This document shows positions 56,017-63,989 of a DNA stretch of 64,000 nucleotides, in pieces. Source of the DNA: Streptomyces poonensis (GTDB lineage: Bacteria; Actinomycetota; Actinomycetes; Streptomycetales; Streptomycetaceae); NCBI RefSeq assembly GCF_014650915.1, contig NZ_BMVW01000013.1, positions 174,008-238,007 of the forward strand, written 5' to 3'. Under the pieces are notes generated by a model. The model saw only the letters and a program-made list of their open reading frames with translations. It made no database searches and was not told where the DNA came from. The translations under genes and the position numbers were made by a program. Positions within the stretch are counted from its first letter, which is position 1. Each line of letters opens with the position of its first letter.

Positions 56017-56496
56017 ATGCGGCACGTCGTCCTGGAAGCGCTCGTCCCCGGCGAACGCGCCGAGACGGTCCTCGACGGGATCTCGCGCTTCGAGCGCTAT
56101 CCCCGCCTCGCCCCGCACGTGCGCGCCGCCGTGGTGCACACCGGGCCGCCGGCGGCCCGGGGCAGCTCCAGCTGGGAGCTGTACTTCCGCAGCGGCCTGC
56201 TGCGCTGGACCGAGACCGAGGAGTTCGACCGCGAGCGCCTGCGCATCACCTTCCGGCAGACCGACGGCGACTTCGACGCGTTCACCGGCTGCTGGACACT
56301 CCGCCAGAGCGGCGACGACTGCGCCCTGCGCTTCGACGCCGAGTTCGACTTCGGCATCCCCAGCATGGAGGGGATCCTCGATCCCATCGCCGAGCGCGTC
56401 ATCAAGGAGACCGTCGCCTGGACGGTCACCGGCATGTTCGCCGGGACCACGCTCGGCGAGGAGATCGGTACGGCGGCTCCGCGCGCGCGGCCGTGA
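56017..56496 (+). CDS. SRPBCC (START-like) family protein
   Basis: Encodes 159 residues with the polyketide-cyclase/RatA-like helix-grip fold: ERAETVLDGISRFERYPRLAPHV, LRITFRQTDGDFDAFTGCW, then a long C-terminal helix from IPSMEGILDPIAERVIKE. Such proteins bind hydrophobic ligands. Two bases separate it from the aminotransferase; a GTG at 56011 would overlap it. It precedes the membrane protein and diiron genes, so it may bind the alkyl intermediate. No catalytic residues can be named. Confidence 0.82.
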   Translation: MRHVVLEALVPGERAETVLDGISRFERYPRLAPHVRAAVVHTGPPAARGSSSWELYFRSGLLRWTETEEFDRERLRITFRQTDGDFDAFTGCWTLRQSGDDCALRFDAEFDFGIPSMEGILDPIAERVIKETVAWTVTGMFAGTTLGEEIGTAAPRARP

Positions 56497-56550
56497 CGTC
56501 CTGAGGCGTTCCCCGTTCCAGGTTCCGCTTTCCGAGTTCCGCGTTCCGCC

Positions 56551-56601
56551 GAGCCGTCCACGGGGCCGAGCCGTCCACGCGGCCGGACCGTCCACGAGGC
56601 C
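56551..56601 (+). repeat. Three tandem 17-bp units
   Basis: A 17-bp unit beginning GAGCCGTCCACG lies at 56551, 56568 and (diverged) 56585, between the SRPBCC and membrane protein genes. Short TTCCG words repeat just before it. Confidence 0.8.
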
Positions 56602-56631
56602 GGGCAGACCCCTTGCCGGGAGGAGCGACCG

Positions 56632-57165
56632 ATGGACCAGGCCAACCCGTTCGAGACCCGTACCACCTTCCGCCTGCACCGGGCCGAGTACCTGGTCGGC
56701 CTCGCGGTCTGCGCCGGGCTCATGATCGCCCACGCCGGCGAGATCCGCTGGCCCGTGGCGCTCGCCCTGTTCGCGTACATCGACCTCATCGGCTACATCC
56801 CCGGGGCCATCGCCTACCGGCGCAGCGGCGACGGCAGGATTCCCAAGGTCTACTACGTGCTCTACAACACGATGCACAGCCTGATCACACAGGGGGCCGT
56901 GGCCGCACTGTGGTGCTGGCTCGTGGGCCCCGAATGGGCCCTGCTGGCGCTGCCGCTCCATCTGTGCGCTGACCGGGGACTGTTCGGGAACTTCCTGAAG
57001 CCGTTCGCGCTGCGCTTCGAGCCCGAGGCCGAGCCGGGCTACCGGCGGCTGACCGACGGGCTGCGCGGCCGTGCGGCCGGACGCAGGGTCCCCGTACCCG
57101 TCACCGCCCCCGTGCCCGTGCCCGTGCCCGCGGCCGGTCAGGCCGGCTCAGGGCCCAAGGGGTAG
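56632..57165 (+). CDS. Small multi-pass membrane protein, VlmO-type candidate
   Basis: Encodes 177 residues with about four membrane segments (near 21-34, 40-60, 80-100 and 105-120). Conserved-looking polar residues lie in or near them: AHAGEIRW, YNTMHSLITQ and LHLCADRGLFGN, giving several His and acidic residues that could bind metal. The tail is a Pro/Val repeat. It lies directly before the diiron gene. In azoxy clusters a membrane protein (VlmO in valanimycin) acts with the diiron enzyme VlmB, reportedly to form the N-N bond; I could not align it, so this rests on size, topology and position. Confidence 0.7.
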   Translation: MDQANPFETRTTFRLHRAEYLVGLAVCAGLMIAHAGEIRWPVALALFAYIDLIGYIPGAIAYRRSGDGRIPKVYYVLYNTMHSLITQGAVAALWCWLVGPEWALLALPLHLCADRGLFGNFLKPFALRFEPEAEPGYRRLTDGLRGRAAGRRVPVPVTAPVPVPVPAAGQAGSGPKG

Positions 57166-57217
57166 GCCGTCCGGCCGCCGAGGGAGTTCGCGACCACCAC
57201 ACAGGAGGAGTCCAGCG

Positions 57218-58333
57218 ATGACCGACACCGTAGAACCCGTGTCACCGGAGGCGGACTGGGAGACCGCTCCGGGGCTCCTCGACGGGGCGAAGACCCTCGA
57301 CCTCACCGCCGAGCGGTGCGACCTGGCGTACTGGCTCCGCCATGTGGCGCAGGGGACCCTGCACGGCCGCGCCGTCACCGGGCACGCCGAGGAGGCCCGC
57401 ACACCGGAGTTCATGAAGCGGCCCGGCCCGCTGCGCGAGGCGCTCGTCCTCGAACTGGGCTTCCGGTCGCTGGCCGAGGAGACGGCCACCCGGGCCCTCG
57501 GCCATTACGTGGCCCAGGCGCCGGGCGTGGCGGAGATGGAGTTCTACGCCACCCAGCTCCTGGACGAGGCACGCCACGCCCGGGTGTTCCGCGAGCACCT
57601 CGTGGAACTGGGCATGCCCGCGCGGACGCTGCTGAGCGACATCCGCGAGAGGGCCGCCGACTACCGGTCCCGGGTCCTTCGCCCGCTGGAGGAGTTCACG
57701 CTGGACATCGTGCGGGACCGGGCCGACTTCGCCGGCGGCGTGGCCATCCTCACCATCGTCATCGAGGGCGTCCTCGCGCCCGCCGCCGAGCTGAGCGAAC
57801 GCAAGTGGACCCCGCTGGACCCGGCGGCCGGAGAGGTGTCCCGGGGCGCGGCGATCGACGAGATCCGCCACCTGGCCGTCGGCAGTTCGGTGCTGCGCGA
57901 CCACCTCGCCGCGCACCCGGAGTACCGGCCGCGGCTGCTGGAGATCCTGCGCGCCGGGCGGAAGCTGTGGGACGAACTGCCCGACCGGGAGTTCGTCATC
58001 GCCCGCGAGGAGCTCTTCCAGAAGGGCATGCTGCAACACGCCGACAAGGTCGGCGACTACGAGATCTGGCCGGGCCGGCGCCTGCTCGACACCACACCGG
58101 AAGAGCGCTACGACACGGCCGCGCGCTGGACGGACGAGATGGCCGGGGTGCGCCTGGCCCACATGGGCCTTGAGGAGGCCGTAGCCGTGCTCGGCGTACA
58201 GACCGCCTCCGAGGGGCGGGCCGTGTCCGAGGGGCGGGCCGTGTCCGAGGGGCGGGCCGTGTCCGAGGGGCGGGCCGTGTCCGAGGGGCGGGCCGTGTCC
58301 GAGGGGCAGACCGTCTCCCAGGGGCGGAAGTGA
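57218..58333 (+). CDS. Ferritin-like diiron oxygenase, VlmB-type candidate
   Basis: Encodes 371 residues. The diiron ligand set of a four-helix bundle is complete: Glu87/88 (SLAEETATRA), Glu117 and His120 (DEARH), Glu183 (IVIEGVL), Glu215 and His218 (DEIRH). ACAGGAGGAG precedes the ATG. Enzymes of this type oxidise N-N or amino groups; in azoxy pathways the VlmB protein is reported to convert the hydrazine to azoxy. The last 40 residues are five exact SEGRAV repeats plus degenerate ones, clearly a late DNA expansion. It follows the membrane protein by 52 bases and overlaps the FabH-like gene by GTGA. Confidence 0.87.
   Translation: MTDTVEPVSPEADWETAPGLLDGAKTLDLTAERCDLAYWLRHVAQGTLHGRAVTGHAEEARTPEFMKRPGPLREALVLELGFRSLAEETATRALGHYVAQAPGVAEMEFYATQLLDEARHARVFREHLVELGMPARTLLSDIRERAADYRSRVLRPLEEFTLDIVRDRADFAGGVAILTIVIEGVLAPAAELSERKWTPLDPAAGEVSRGAAIDEIRHLAVGSSVLRDHLAAHPEYRPRLLEILRAGRKLWDELPDREFVIAREELFQKGMLQHADKVGDYEIWPGRRLLDTTPEERYDTAARWTDEMAGVRLAHMGLEEAVAVLGVQTASEGRAVSEGRAVSEGRAVSEGRAVSEGRAVSEGQTVSQGRK
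58208..58315 (+). repeat. 18-bp coding repeat at the end of the diiron gene
   Basis: Five identical copies of TCCGAGGGGCGGGCCGTG (58208-58297) and one diverged copy (58298-58315) encode SEGRAV units at the C-terminus, just before the stop. Confidence 0.95.
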
Positions 58334-59385
58334 GGAGTCCGGCGACGGGCGGCGGCGCCCCGTCCCGTACCGGCCTGCCCGCCGTCCCCCGCAGCGCGGT
58401 CGTCATGGGGGTCGGCGGCTGGCTGCCGCCCGATGTGGTGACCAACGACGACCTGGCCGCCCGCCTGGACACCTCCGACGCATGGATCCGTACCCGTACC
58501 GGCATCGCACGGCGTCATGTGGCCGGGCGAGGCACGGCCGTCTCGGATCTCGCCGTGGAGGCGGGCCGCAGGGCGCTGGCCTCCGCGGGCGGTCCCGCGG
58601 TGGACGCGGTCGTCCTCGCCACCATGACGCCGGACCACCCGGTCCCGGCCACCGCGCCGGTCGTCGCCGCCCGTCTGGGACTGGACGGCGTTCCGGCGTT
58701 CGACCTCGCCGCGACCTGCGCGGGGTTCGTCTACGGGCTCGCCTCCGCCGCCGGGCTGATCGCCGCCTCGGTCGCCGAGCGGGTGCTGGTGATCGGTGCC
58801 GAGGTGCTCACCGGCATCGTCGATCCGCGGGACCGTTCCCTGGCGGTCCTGTTCGCCGACGGGGCCGGGGCGGTGGTGCTGCGGGCGGGGCACGACGAAC
58901 CGGGCGCGCTCGGCCCCGTCGTCCTGGGCAGCGACGGTGCGCGCGACGACCTGCTGTACATCCCCGGCGGTGGCTCCCGCGCGCGTGCGGGCGGCCTCCC
59001 GGCCGGGACGGGCGGGGAGTTCCTGCGGATGCGCGGCCGGGAGATCTTCCGCAACGCGGTGGAGCGGATGGCGGAGTCCTCGCGCCGCGCCCTGGAAGCC
59101 GCGGGCTGGAAGACCGGCGACGTGGACCGTCTTGTGGCGCACCAGGCCAACGCCCGCATCCTGGCCGCCCTCGGCGACGAGCTGGAGATCCCCGCGGACC
59201 GGCGGCCCTCGACCATCGAGCACACGGGCAACACCGCCTCCGCCTCCATCCCCCTGCTGCTGGCCGAGACCGTCGCGGACGGACGGCTGAGGCCCGGCCA
59301 CCGCGTCCTGATCACGGCTTTCGGCGGCGGGCTGGCGTGGGGCGCGACCACCTTGGTGTGGCCGGAACTGCCCGCCGGGCACTGA
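58330..59385 (+). CDS. Ketoacyl-ACP synthase III (FabH-like)
   Basis: Encodes 351 residues. The Cys-His-Asn triad is present: AATCAGF with Cys130, LVAHQAN and EHTGNTAS. SDAWIRTRTGI is the FabH substrate-tunnel start. The GTG overlaps the diiron gene stop. Together with the ACP and the FabF-like KS downstream it could start a dedicated fatty chain or load a special starter. Housekeeping FabH should sit in the fab operon, so this is a pathway copy. Confidence 0.92.
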   Translation: MRSPATGGGAPSRTGLPAVPRSAVVMGVGGWLPPDVVTNDDLAARLDTSDAWIRTRTGIARRHVAGRGTAVSDLAVEAGRRALASAGGPAVDAVVLATMTPDHPVPATAPVVAARLGLDGVPAFDLAATCAGFVYGLASAAGLIAASVAERVLVIGAEVLTGIVDPRDRSLAVLFADGAGAVVLRAGHDEPGALGPVVLGSDGARDDLLYIPGGGSRARAGGLPAGTGGEFLRMRGREIFRNAVERMAESSRRALEAAGWKTGDVDRLVAHQANARILAALGDELEIPADRRPSTIEHTGNTASASIPLLLAETVADGRLRPGHRVLITAFGGGLAWGATTLVWPELPAGH

Positions 59386-59447
59386 GGAGTTCCCTCTCCA
59401 TCCCTCTTCGGTCCACCACTCACCGTCACTTCCCGTAAGGACGAGCC

Positions 59448-59678
59448 ATGTTCGAGCAGCTGAAAGACATCCTCGCGCGCAAGCTTCATGTGCCGGCCGA
59501 CTCGATCACCATGGAGGCCACCCCCCAGGACATCGAGCTGGACTCCCTGGCCGTCGTCGAGCTCTCCCTCGTCCTCGACAAGGAGCTCGGCATCCGGATC
59601 AGCGACGACGAGATGGCCGGGGCCGGGACCGTCGGCGACATCGTCCGGCTCATGGAGGCGCGGGGGGCGGCGCTCTGA
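59448..59678 (+). CDS. Acyl carrier protein (second)
   Basis: Encodes 76 residues, the normal ACP length. The attachment site is ELDSLAVVEL with Ser33. TAAGGACGAGCC precedes the ATG. The final TGA overlaps the ATG of the ketosynthase gene by one base. It serves the FabH/FabF-like pair. Confidence 0.92.
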   Translation: MFEQLKDILARKLHVPADSITMEATPQDIELDSLAVVELSLVLDKELGIRISDDEMAGAGTVGDIVRLMEARGAAL

Positions 59679-60898
59679 TGCCCCGCTGCGACGCGGCCGT
59701 CACCGGTGTCGGGCTCGTCACCCCGGCGGGCATCGGTGTCGAGGAGAACTGGGAGACCGTCTGCGCGCCCAAGCCCGCCGCCGCCCTGGACCCGGAGCTG
59801 GAGGGCGCTCCGGTACGGATGTCCTGCCGCGTGCCCGGCTTCGACCCGGCCCAGCGGCTGGGCGCCCGCCGGGCCCACCGCCTCGACCGCTTCGTCCAGC
59901 TGGCGCTGGTGGCCGCCCGCGAGGCGCTCGCCGACGCCGGCCTGGATCCGGCGTCCTGGGACGGCAGCAGGGTGGGCGTGGTGCTCGGCTGCGGTGACGG
60001 CGGCACCGCGACCCGGGAGCACGCGCACCGGGTGCTGCTGGAGGAGGGGGCGCGCTGGGTCTCGCCGCTGGTGCACCCCATGGCACTGTCCAACATGCTG
60101 GCGGGCCAGCTGTCGATCGAGTTCGGGGCGAGGGGCCCCAGCCTGGTGGTCACCACCGCCTGCGCCTCCGGGGCGACCGCCGTCGGCGTGGCCCGGGACC
60201 AGCTGTCCCTCGGCCGCTGCGACATCGTGCTGACGGGCGCGAGCGAGGCCCTGGTGACGCCCTTCCAGGTGGCCGGCTACGCCCGGACGGGAGCCCTCTC
60301 CCGGCGGCACGACGACCCGGCCGGCGCGTCCCGCCCGTTCGACGCCGACCGTGACGGCTTCGTCATCGGTGAAGGGGCGGGCCTGCTGGTGCTGGAGCGG
60401 CCGGAGCACGCACGGGCCCGCGGGGCGCGCGTACGGGCCCGCGTCGTCGGCCACGGTGCCACCGCGGACGCCCACCATGTGACGGCGCCGCACCCCGAGG
60501 GACGCGGGATCGAGGCCGCGCTGCGCGCCGCGCTCGCCGACGCCGGGGCGTCCCCGCGCGACGTGGCACACGTCAACGCCCACGGCACCGGGACGCCGCT
60601 GAACGACCTGGTCGAGGCGGCGGCGGTGCACCGGGTCCTGCCGCACGCCCCCCTGGTGACCTCGACCAAGGGAGTCACCGGGCATCTGCTCGGCGCGGCG
60701 GGAGCGGTCGAGGCCGTGTACACCGTGCTCGCGGTGGAGCGCGGACTGGTGCCCCCGACCGCCAACCTCGACCGTCCGGACCCCCGGGTGGAACTCGACG
60801 TCGCCTCCGTCCCCACCCGCCGCCGGATCGGCCTGGCGCTCACGAACTCCCTCGGCTTCGGCGGCCAGAACGCCGTCCTGGCCGTGGCCGCCGCATGA
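59678..60898 (+). CDS. Ketoacyl-ACP synthase II (FabF-like)
   Basis: Encodes 406 residues. The Cys-His-His triad is TTACASG with Cys162, NAHGTGTPL and VTGHLLGAAG; NSLGFGGQN is the C-terminal Gly-rich loop. No chain-length-factor partner is present, so it is not a type II aromatic KS pair. It should elongate chains on the adjacent ACP. The stop is the first triplet of a 26-bp tandem repeat. Confidence 0.92.
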   Translation: MPRCDAAVTGVGLVTPAGIGVEENWETVCAPKPAAALDPELEGAPVRMSCRVPGFDPAQRLGARRAHRLDRFVQLALVAAREALADAGLDPASWDGSRVGVVLGCGDGGTATREHAHRVLLEEGARWVSPLVHPMALSNMLAGQLSIEFGARGPSLVVTTACASGATAVGVARDQLSLGRCDIVLTGASEALVTPFQVAGYARTGALSRRHDDPAGASRPFDADRDGFVIGEGAGLLVLERPEHARARGARVRARVVGHGATADAHHVTAPHPEGRGIEAALRAALADAGASPRDVAHVNAHGTGTPLNDLVEAAAVHRVLPHAPLVTSTKGVTGHLLGAAGAVEAVYTVLAVERGLVPPTANLDRPDPRVELDVASVPTRRRIGLALTNSLGFGGQNAVLAVAAA

Positions 60899-60971
60899 GA
60901 CGACGGCCTCTGCCGGGCCCGTGAGACGACGGCCTCTGCCGGGCCCGTGAGACGACGGCCTCTGCCGGGCC
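60896..60971 (+). repeat. Three tandem 26-bp units starting at a stop codon
   Basis: Units begin at 60896, 60922 and 60948 (the third is 24 bases of match), each starting TGAGACGACGGCCTC. The first TGA is the stop of the FabF-like gene. Confidence 0.95.
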
Positions 60972-60978
60972 TCGCGCC

Positions 60979-61821
60979 TCACGCCCGGCGGGGGCCGTCC
61001 CGACCTGGGGGAGGCCGTCGGCCGGGGTCGTCCGCCGGACCGCCGTCCGGGCACAGGATGGCCCGCTCCAGCGCCTGCAGCTCCCGCCCCGGCCGGAGGC
61101 CGAGTTCGTCCGCCAGCCGGTTCCGCGCCCTCCGGTAGGACACCAGCGCCTCCGCCCGCCGCCCCGACCGGTGGAGCGCCGTCATCAGATAGCCGGTCAG
61201 CCGCTCGTTCAGCGGATACTCGCCGACCAGACCGGTCAGCTCGGGCACCAGAGCCCGGTGCCGGCCCAGGCGCAGCTCCAGCTCGATCCGCTGCTCGGCC
61301 ACCGCCATGCGTTCCTCGTCCAGCTGCGCTGCCGCGCTGCGCGTCGCCTCGCCCTCGAGACCGGAGAGGGCGGGCCCGCGCCAGAGGGCGAGCGCGGTGC
61401 GGTACAGCTCGGCCGCCTCGGCCGGGTCCCCCCGCGCCTCGGCCCGCTCCGCGGCCGCCACCTCCCGCCGGAACACCTTCAGATCCACGTCGCCGGGCCC
61501 GGTGTGCAGGACATAGCCGTGCGGCCGGGTCTCGATCCCGAGGTCGCCCTGCCCGGACTCGGCCAGCCTGTGCCGCAACCGTGAGATGCAGATGTGGACC
61601 TGGCCCCGGGCGGTGGAGGGCGGCTGCTCGCCCCAGACCGCGTCGATCAGCCGCGCGATGGTCACCACGCAGTCGGCGTTGAGCAGCAGGGTGGCGAGCA
61701 CCAGCTTCTGCCGCTCCGCCCGCAGCGGCAGCGCACCGGCTGCCGGTCCGATCTCCAGTGGCCCCAGAATGCGGAAGAACGGCGGGTCGTCGCGGCCCGG
61801 ACGGGGGGCGGGGATGCGCAT
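60979..61821 (-). CDS. SARP family activator (second)
   Basis: Encodes 280 residues: winged HTH (FRILGPLEIGPAAG, then LIDAVWGEQPPSTARGQVHICISRLR) and activation domain (AAELYRTALALWRGPALSGLEGE, RNRLADELGLRPGRELQ). It resembles the small AfsR/SARP-like BTAD regulators and differs from the first SARP. It marks the right edge of the cluster and converges on the FabF-like gene. It may act in series with, or compete with, the first SARP. Confidence 0.9.
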   Translation of the reverse strand: MRIPAPRPGRDDPPFFRILGPLEIGPAAGALPLRAERQKLVLATLLLNADCVVTIARLIDAVWGEQPPSTARGQVHICISRLRHRLAESGQGDLGIETRPHGYVLHTGPGDVDLKVFRREVAAAERAEARGDPAEAAELYRTALALWRGPALSGLEGEATRSAAAQLDEERMAVAEQRIELELRLGRHRALVPELTGLVGEYPLNERLTGYLMTALHRSGRRAEALVSYRRARNRLADELGLRPGRELQALERAILCPDGGPADDPGRRPPPGRDGPRRA

Positions 61822-62551
61822 GGGCCTCCTCCCTGGCAGCAGAGCGCACGGGGCCGTGATGCACGGACTGCCGCACAGTAGACCGTTCGCTCATTCCCGC
61901 TCAAGGCGGTCGTTTCGGCGCGGAAGGGGTTGCGCCACACCTGTCGGCCGTGGTGTGGCGCCCTCCGCGCCCATACCTCCGGTCTGTGCGGTCCAGGGGC
62001 CGGGCTGTGTCTGTCAACGACGACGTTCGTGCAGGTCAGGCAGCGCATCTCCGTCTTGGAGGCCGCAGCCGGGCAGGGGGCCGATGATGACGCGCAGCCC
62101 GTCGCCGCGGTGTGCGACAGCGGCCGGTCCGGGAGAGGGCCACCTCGGTGCCGAGACCTGGGCAGGTCCGCGACACCTCGGACCGGGAGATGCCGGTGCC
62201 CGCACCGAGCGCCTGCGCCGGCTCATCGATCACCCGGGTGGATAAGCCGTGCAGGTGGACCTCCATGTGGACCTCCATGTGGACCTCCATCACCACGGCG
62301 AACAGTGCCCGGCCGCCGCGTCGGTGCCGGTCCGGCAGGGAGGGGAAGAGGAGAGGGAGGCACGCCCCGGCCCGCAGCTCGGAGTCCGCCGGCTCGATGT
62401 CGCCGGCCACGGCGGTCGACAGGTCGACAGGTCGACAGCCGGTCGCGGTGCGCGTAGCGCCAGGCGATGCGCGTAGCGCCAGGCGGTGCGCCGCTCGGTT
62501 CCGCCGATGCGGCGCGGCCCCGATGACCGCGGTGGCCTCCGCGCGCCCGCG
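61822..62551. other. Gene-poor stretch with short tandem repeats
   Basis: No convincing gene was found. It holds three units of TGGACCTCCATG (62256-62290), three of GGTCGACA (62414-62437) and a duplicated 19-bp TGCGCGTAGCGCC-containing unit (about 62449-62486). One plus-strand frame near 62035-62240 has segments such as VRQRISVLEAAAGQG that could be remnants of a regulator, but nothing is firm. Confidence 0.5.
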
Positions 62552-63389
62552 ATGAGCGCCTTTGTCAAGGACGCCCTGATCCACGTCGTGATCACCGTGG
62601 CGATCATCTGCATGCCGATCGAGCTGGGTGGCTTCGACGACATCTTCGCCGCGGCGACCAAGGCGTACGCGCGGACCGACCCGGCCACGGGCAAGCCACA
62701 CGGCGCCCTGGTCACCGGATACGGCGCGCAGTGGGCGTAGGCGACCCGCGCGCTCGGGTCCGCGATGGCGATGTGCATGTACCCGCGCTCGATCACCGCG
62801 ATGCTCGCCTCGAAGAGCCGCGAGGTGATCCGCCGCAACACGACCGTGATGCCCCTGTACACCCTGATGCCGGGTCCGCTCGCGCTGCTCGGCTTCATGG
62901 CGATCGCCGCCGGGGCGAAGGTGTCGAACGGCCGGCCATCCCGCAGCTCTTCGAGACCATGTTTCCGGACTGGTTGGCGGGCGTGGCCTTCGCCGCCGTC
63001 GGCATCGGCGCGCTCGTGCCGGCCGCGATCATGTCGATCGCCGCGGCGATGTCCGAACCGGTCTCGCTCCTGGTGAAGGTGCCGGCCCTGGTCGGCGGCC
63101 TGTTCACCCGCTGGTTCCACCGCTGGGCACTGTTCGCCGGCTGGACCGTCGGCATGGTCTACGGCACCGCCGCCTCCGGTGTCGCAAGTCCTGCGCAGGA
63201 GCACTTCGGCGGCTCCTCGGCCGGCCTCCCGGGCATCGACGGGATCGGCTGCATCGGTCTCACCGCCCTCGTCCTCAACGTCCTGGTCACGGTCGTCATG
63301 ACCCAGGTCCTGCGGTCCGCCGGAACGCCCGACGGCGTCGACGAGACCTGCCCCGAGGACTACCCGGCGTACGTGCCTGGGGAGGACCG
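62552..63389 (+). pseudogene. Broken sodium:solute symporter gene (SSS family)
   Basis: Similarity to Streptomyces monocarboxylate-type SSS permeases is clear: VITVAIICMPIELGGFDDIF, then after an in-frame TAG (62738-62740, where a Tyr is expected after AQW) come AMAMCMYPRSITAML and RRNTTVMPLYTLMPGPLALL. A frameshift near 62935 leads to PQLFETMFPDWLAGVAF and GIGALVPAAIMSIAAAMS. The middle is then deleted, with SIAAA joined to VSLLVKVPALVGGLF. The N-terminal half is missing. Stop, frameshift and deletions make it inactive. Confidence 0.8.
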
Positions 63390-63989
63390 TCAGGCAGCGG
63401 CCCGGGCACTGATCGGCGCAAGGGCGGCCTTCACCGTCTCGGTGAGGGCGCTCGCGTCGGTGCCGGCGCGTGAGCGCAGGTTGACTCCGTAGGCGAGCAG
63501 GGCCAGCAAGTCGGCCGTGGCGCCCGGGTCGACGCCGGCGGCGAGCTGCCCCTGTTCCTCGGCGGTGACCAGCGCCGCACACAGAGCGTCCCGCAGCCGC
63601 TGGTGGTGCCGGTCGAGGAGGGCGCGGATCTCGGGGTCGCTGTTCTCGGTCCCCGCGTGGGCGTTGGAGACCATGCAGCCCCACCGGGCGTACTCGCCCG
63701 AGCAGCGGGCCGTGACGAGTCCGGTGAAGAACTCGGTGACGGCCGGCAGCCCCCGGTCGTCCTCCGCGAGGCGCTGGAAGACCGGCTGGGAGCGGTTCTC
63801 GAGGTAGCGTCGCAGGGCAGCCCGGTAGAGGGCCTGCTTGTCACCGAAGGTGGCATACAGGCTGGAGCGGCTGACCCCGGTGGCCGACACGACGTCCTGG
63901 ATGCCGGTCGACGCCATGCCCTGCCGCCAGAAGAGCCGGACCACGGTCTCCAGGGTCGCGTCCGGATCGAAGTGCTTGATGTCCGGCAT
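63390..63989 (-). CDS. TetR/AcrR family transcriptional regulator
   Basis: Encodes 199 residues. HTH: LETVVRLFWRQGMASTGIQDVV, then ATGVSRSSLYATFGDKQALYRAAL. The C-terminal ligand domain (GCMVSNAHAGTENSDPEI) resembles the group that controls small reductases and efflux genes. Its target is unknown and may lie beyond the window edge. Confidence 0.88.
   Translation of the reverse strand: MPDIKHFDPDATLETVVRLFWRQGMASTGIQDVVSATGVSRSSLYATFGDKQALYRAALRRYLENRSQPVFQRLAEDDRGLPAVTEFFTGLVTARCSGEYARWGCMVSNAHAGTENSDPEIRALLDRHHQRLRDALCAALVTAEEQGQLAAGVDPGATADLLALLAYGVNLRSRAGTDASALTETVKAALAPISARAAA

Noticed and set aside
57137..57151. Fourth SARP site before the diiron gene
   Set aside because: GTCAG and CTCAG are 10 bp apart, not 11, and there is no third copy.
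61930..62240. Remnant of a transposase or regulator
   Set aside because: Segments such as VRQRISVLEAAA are suggestive only; no conserved motif set or inverted terminal repeats were found.
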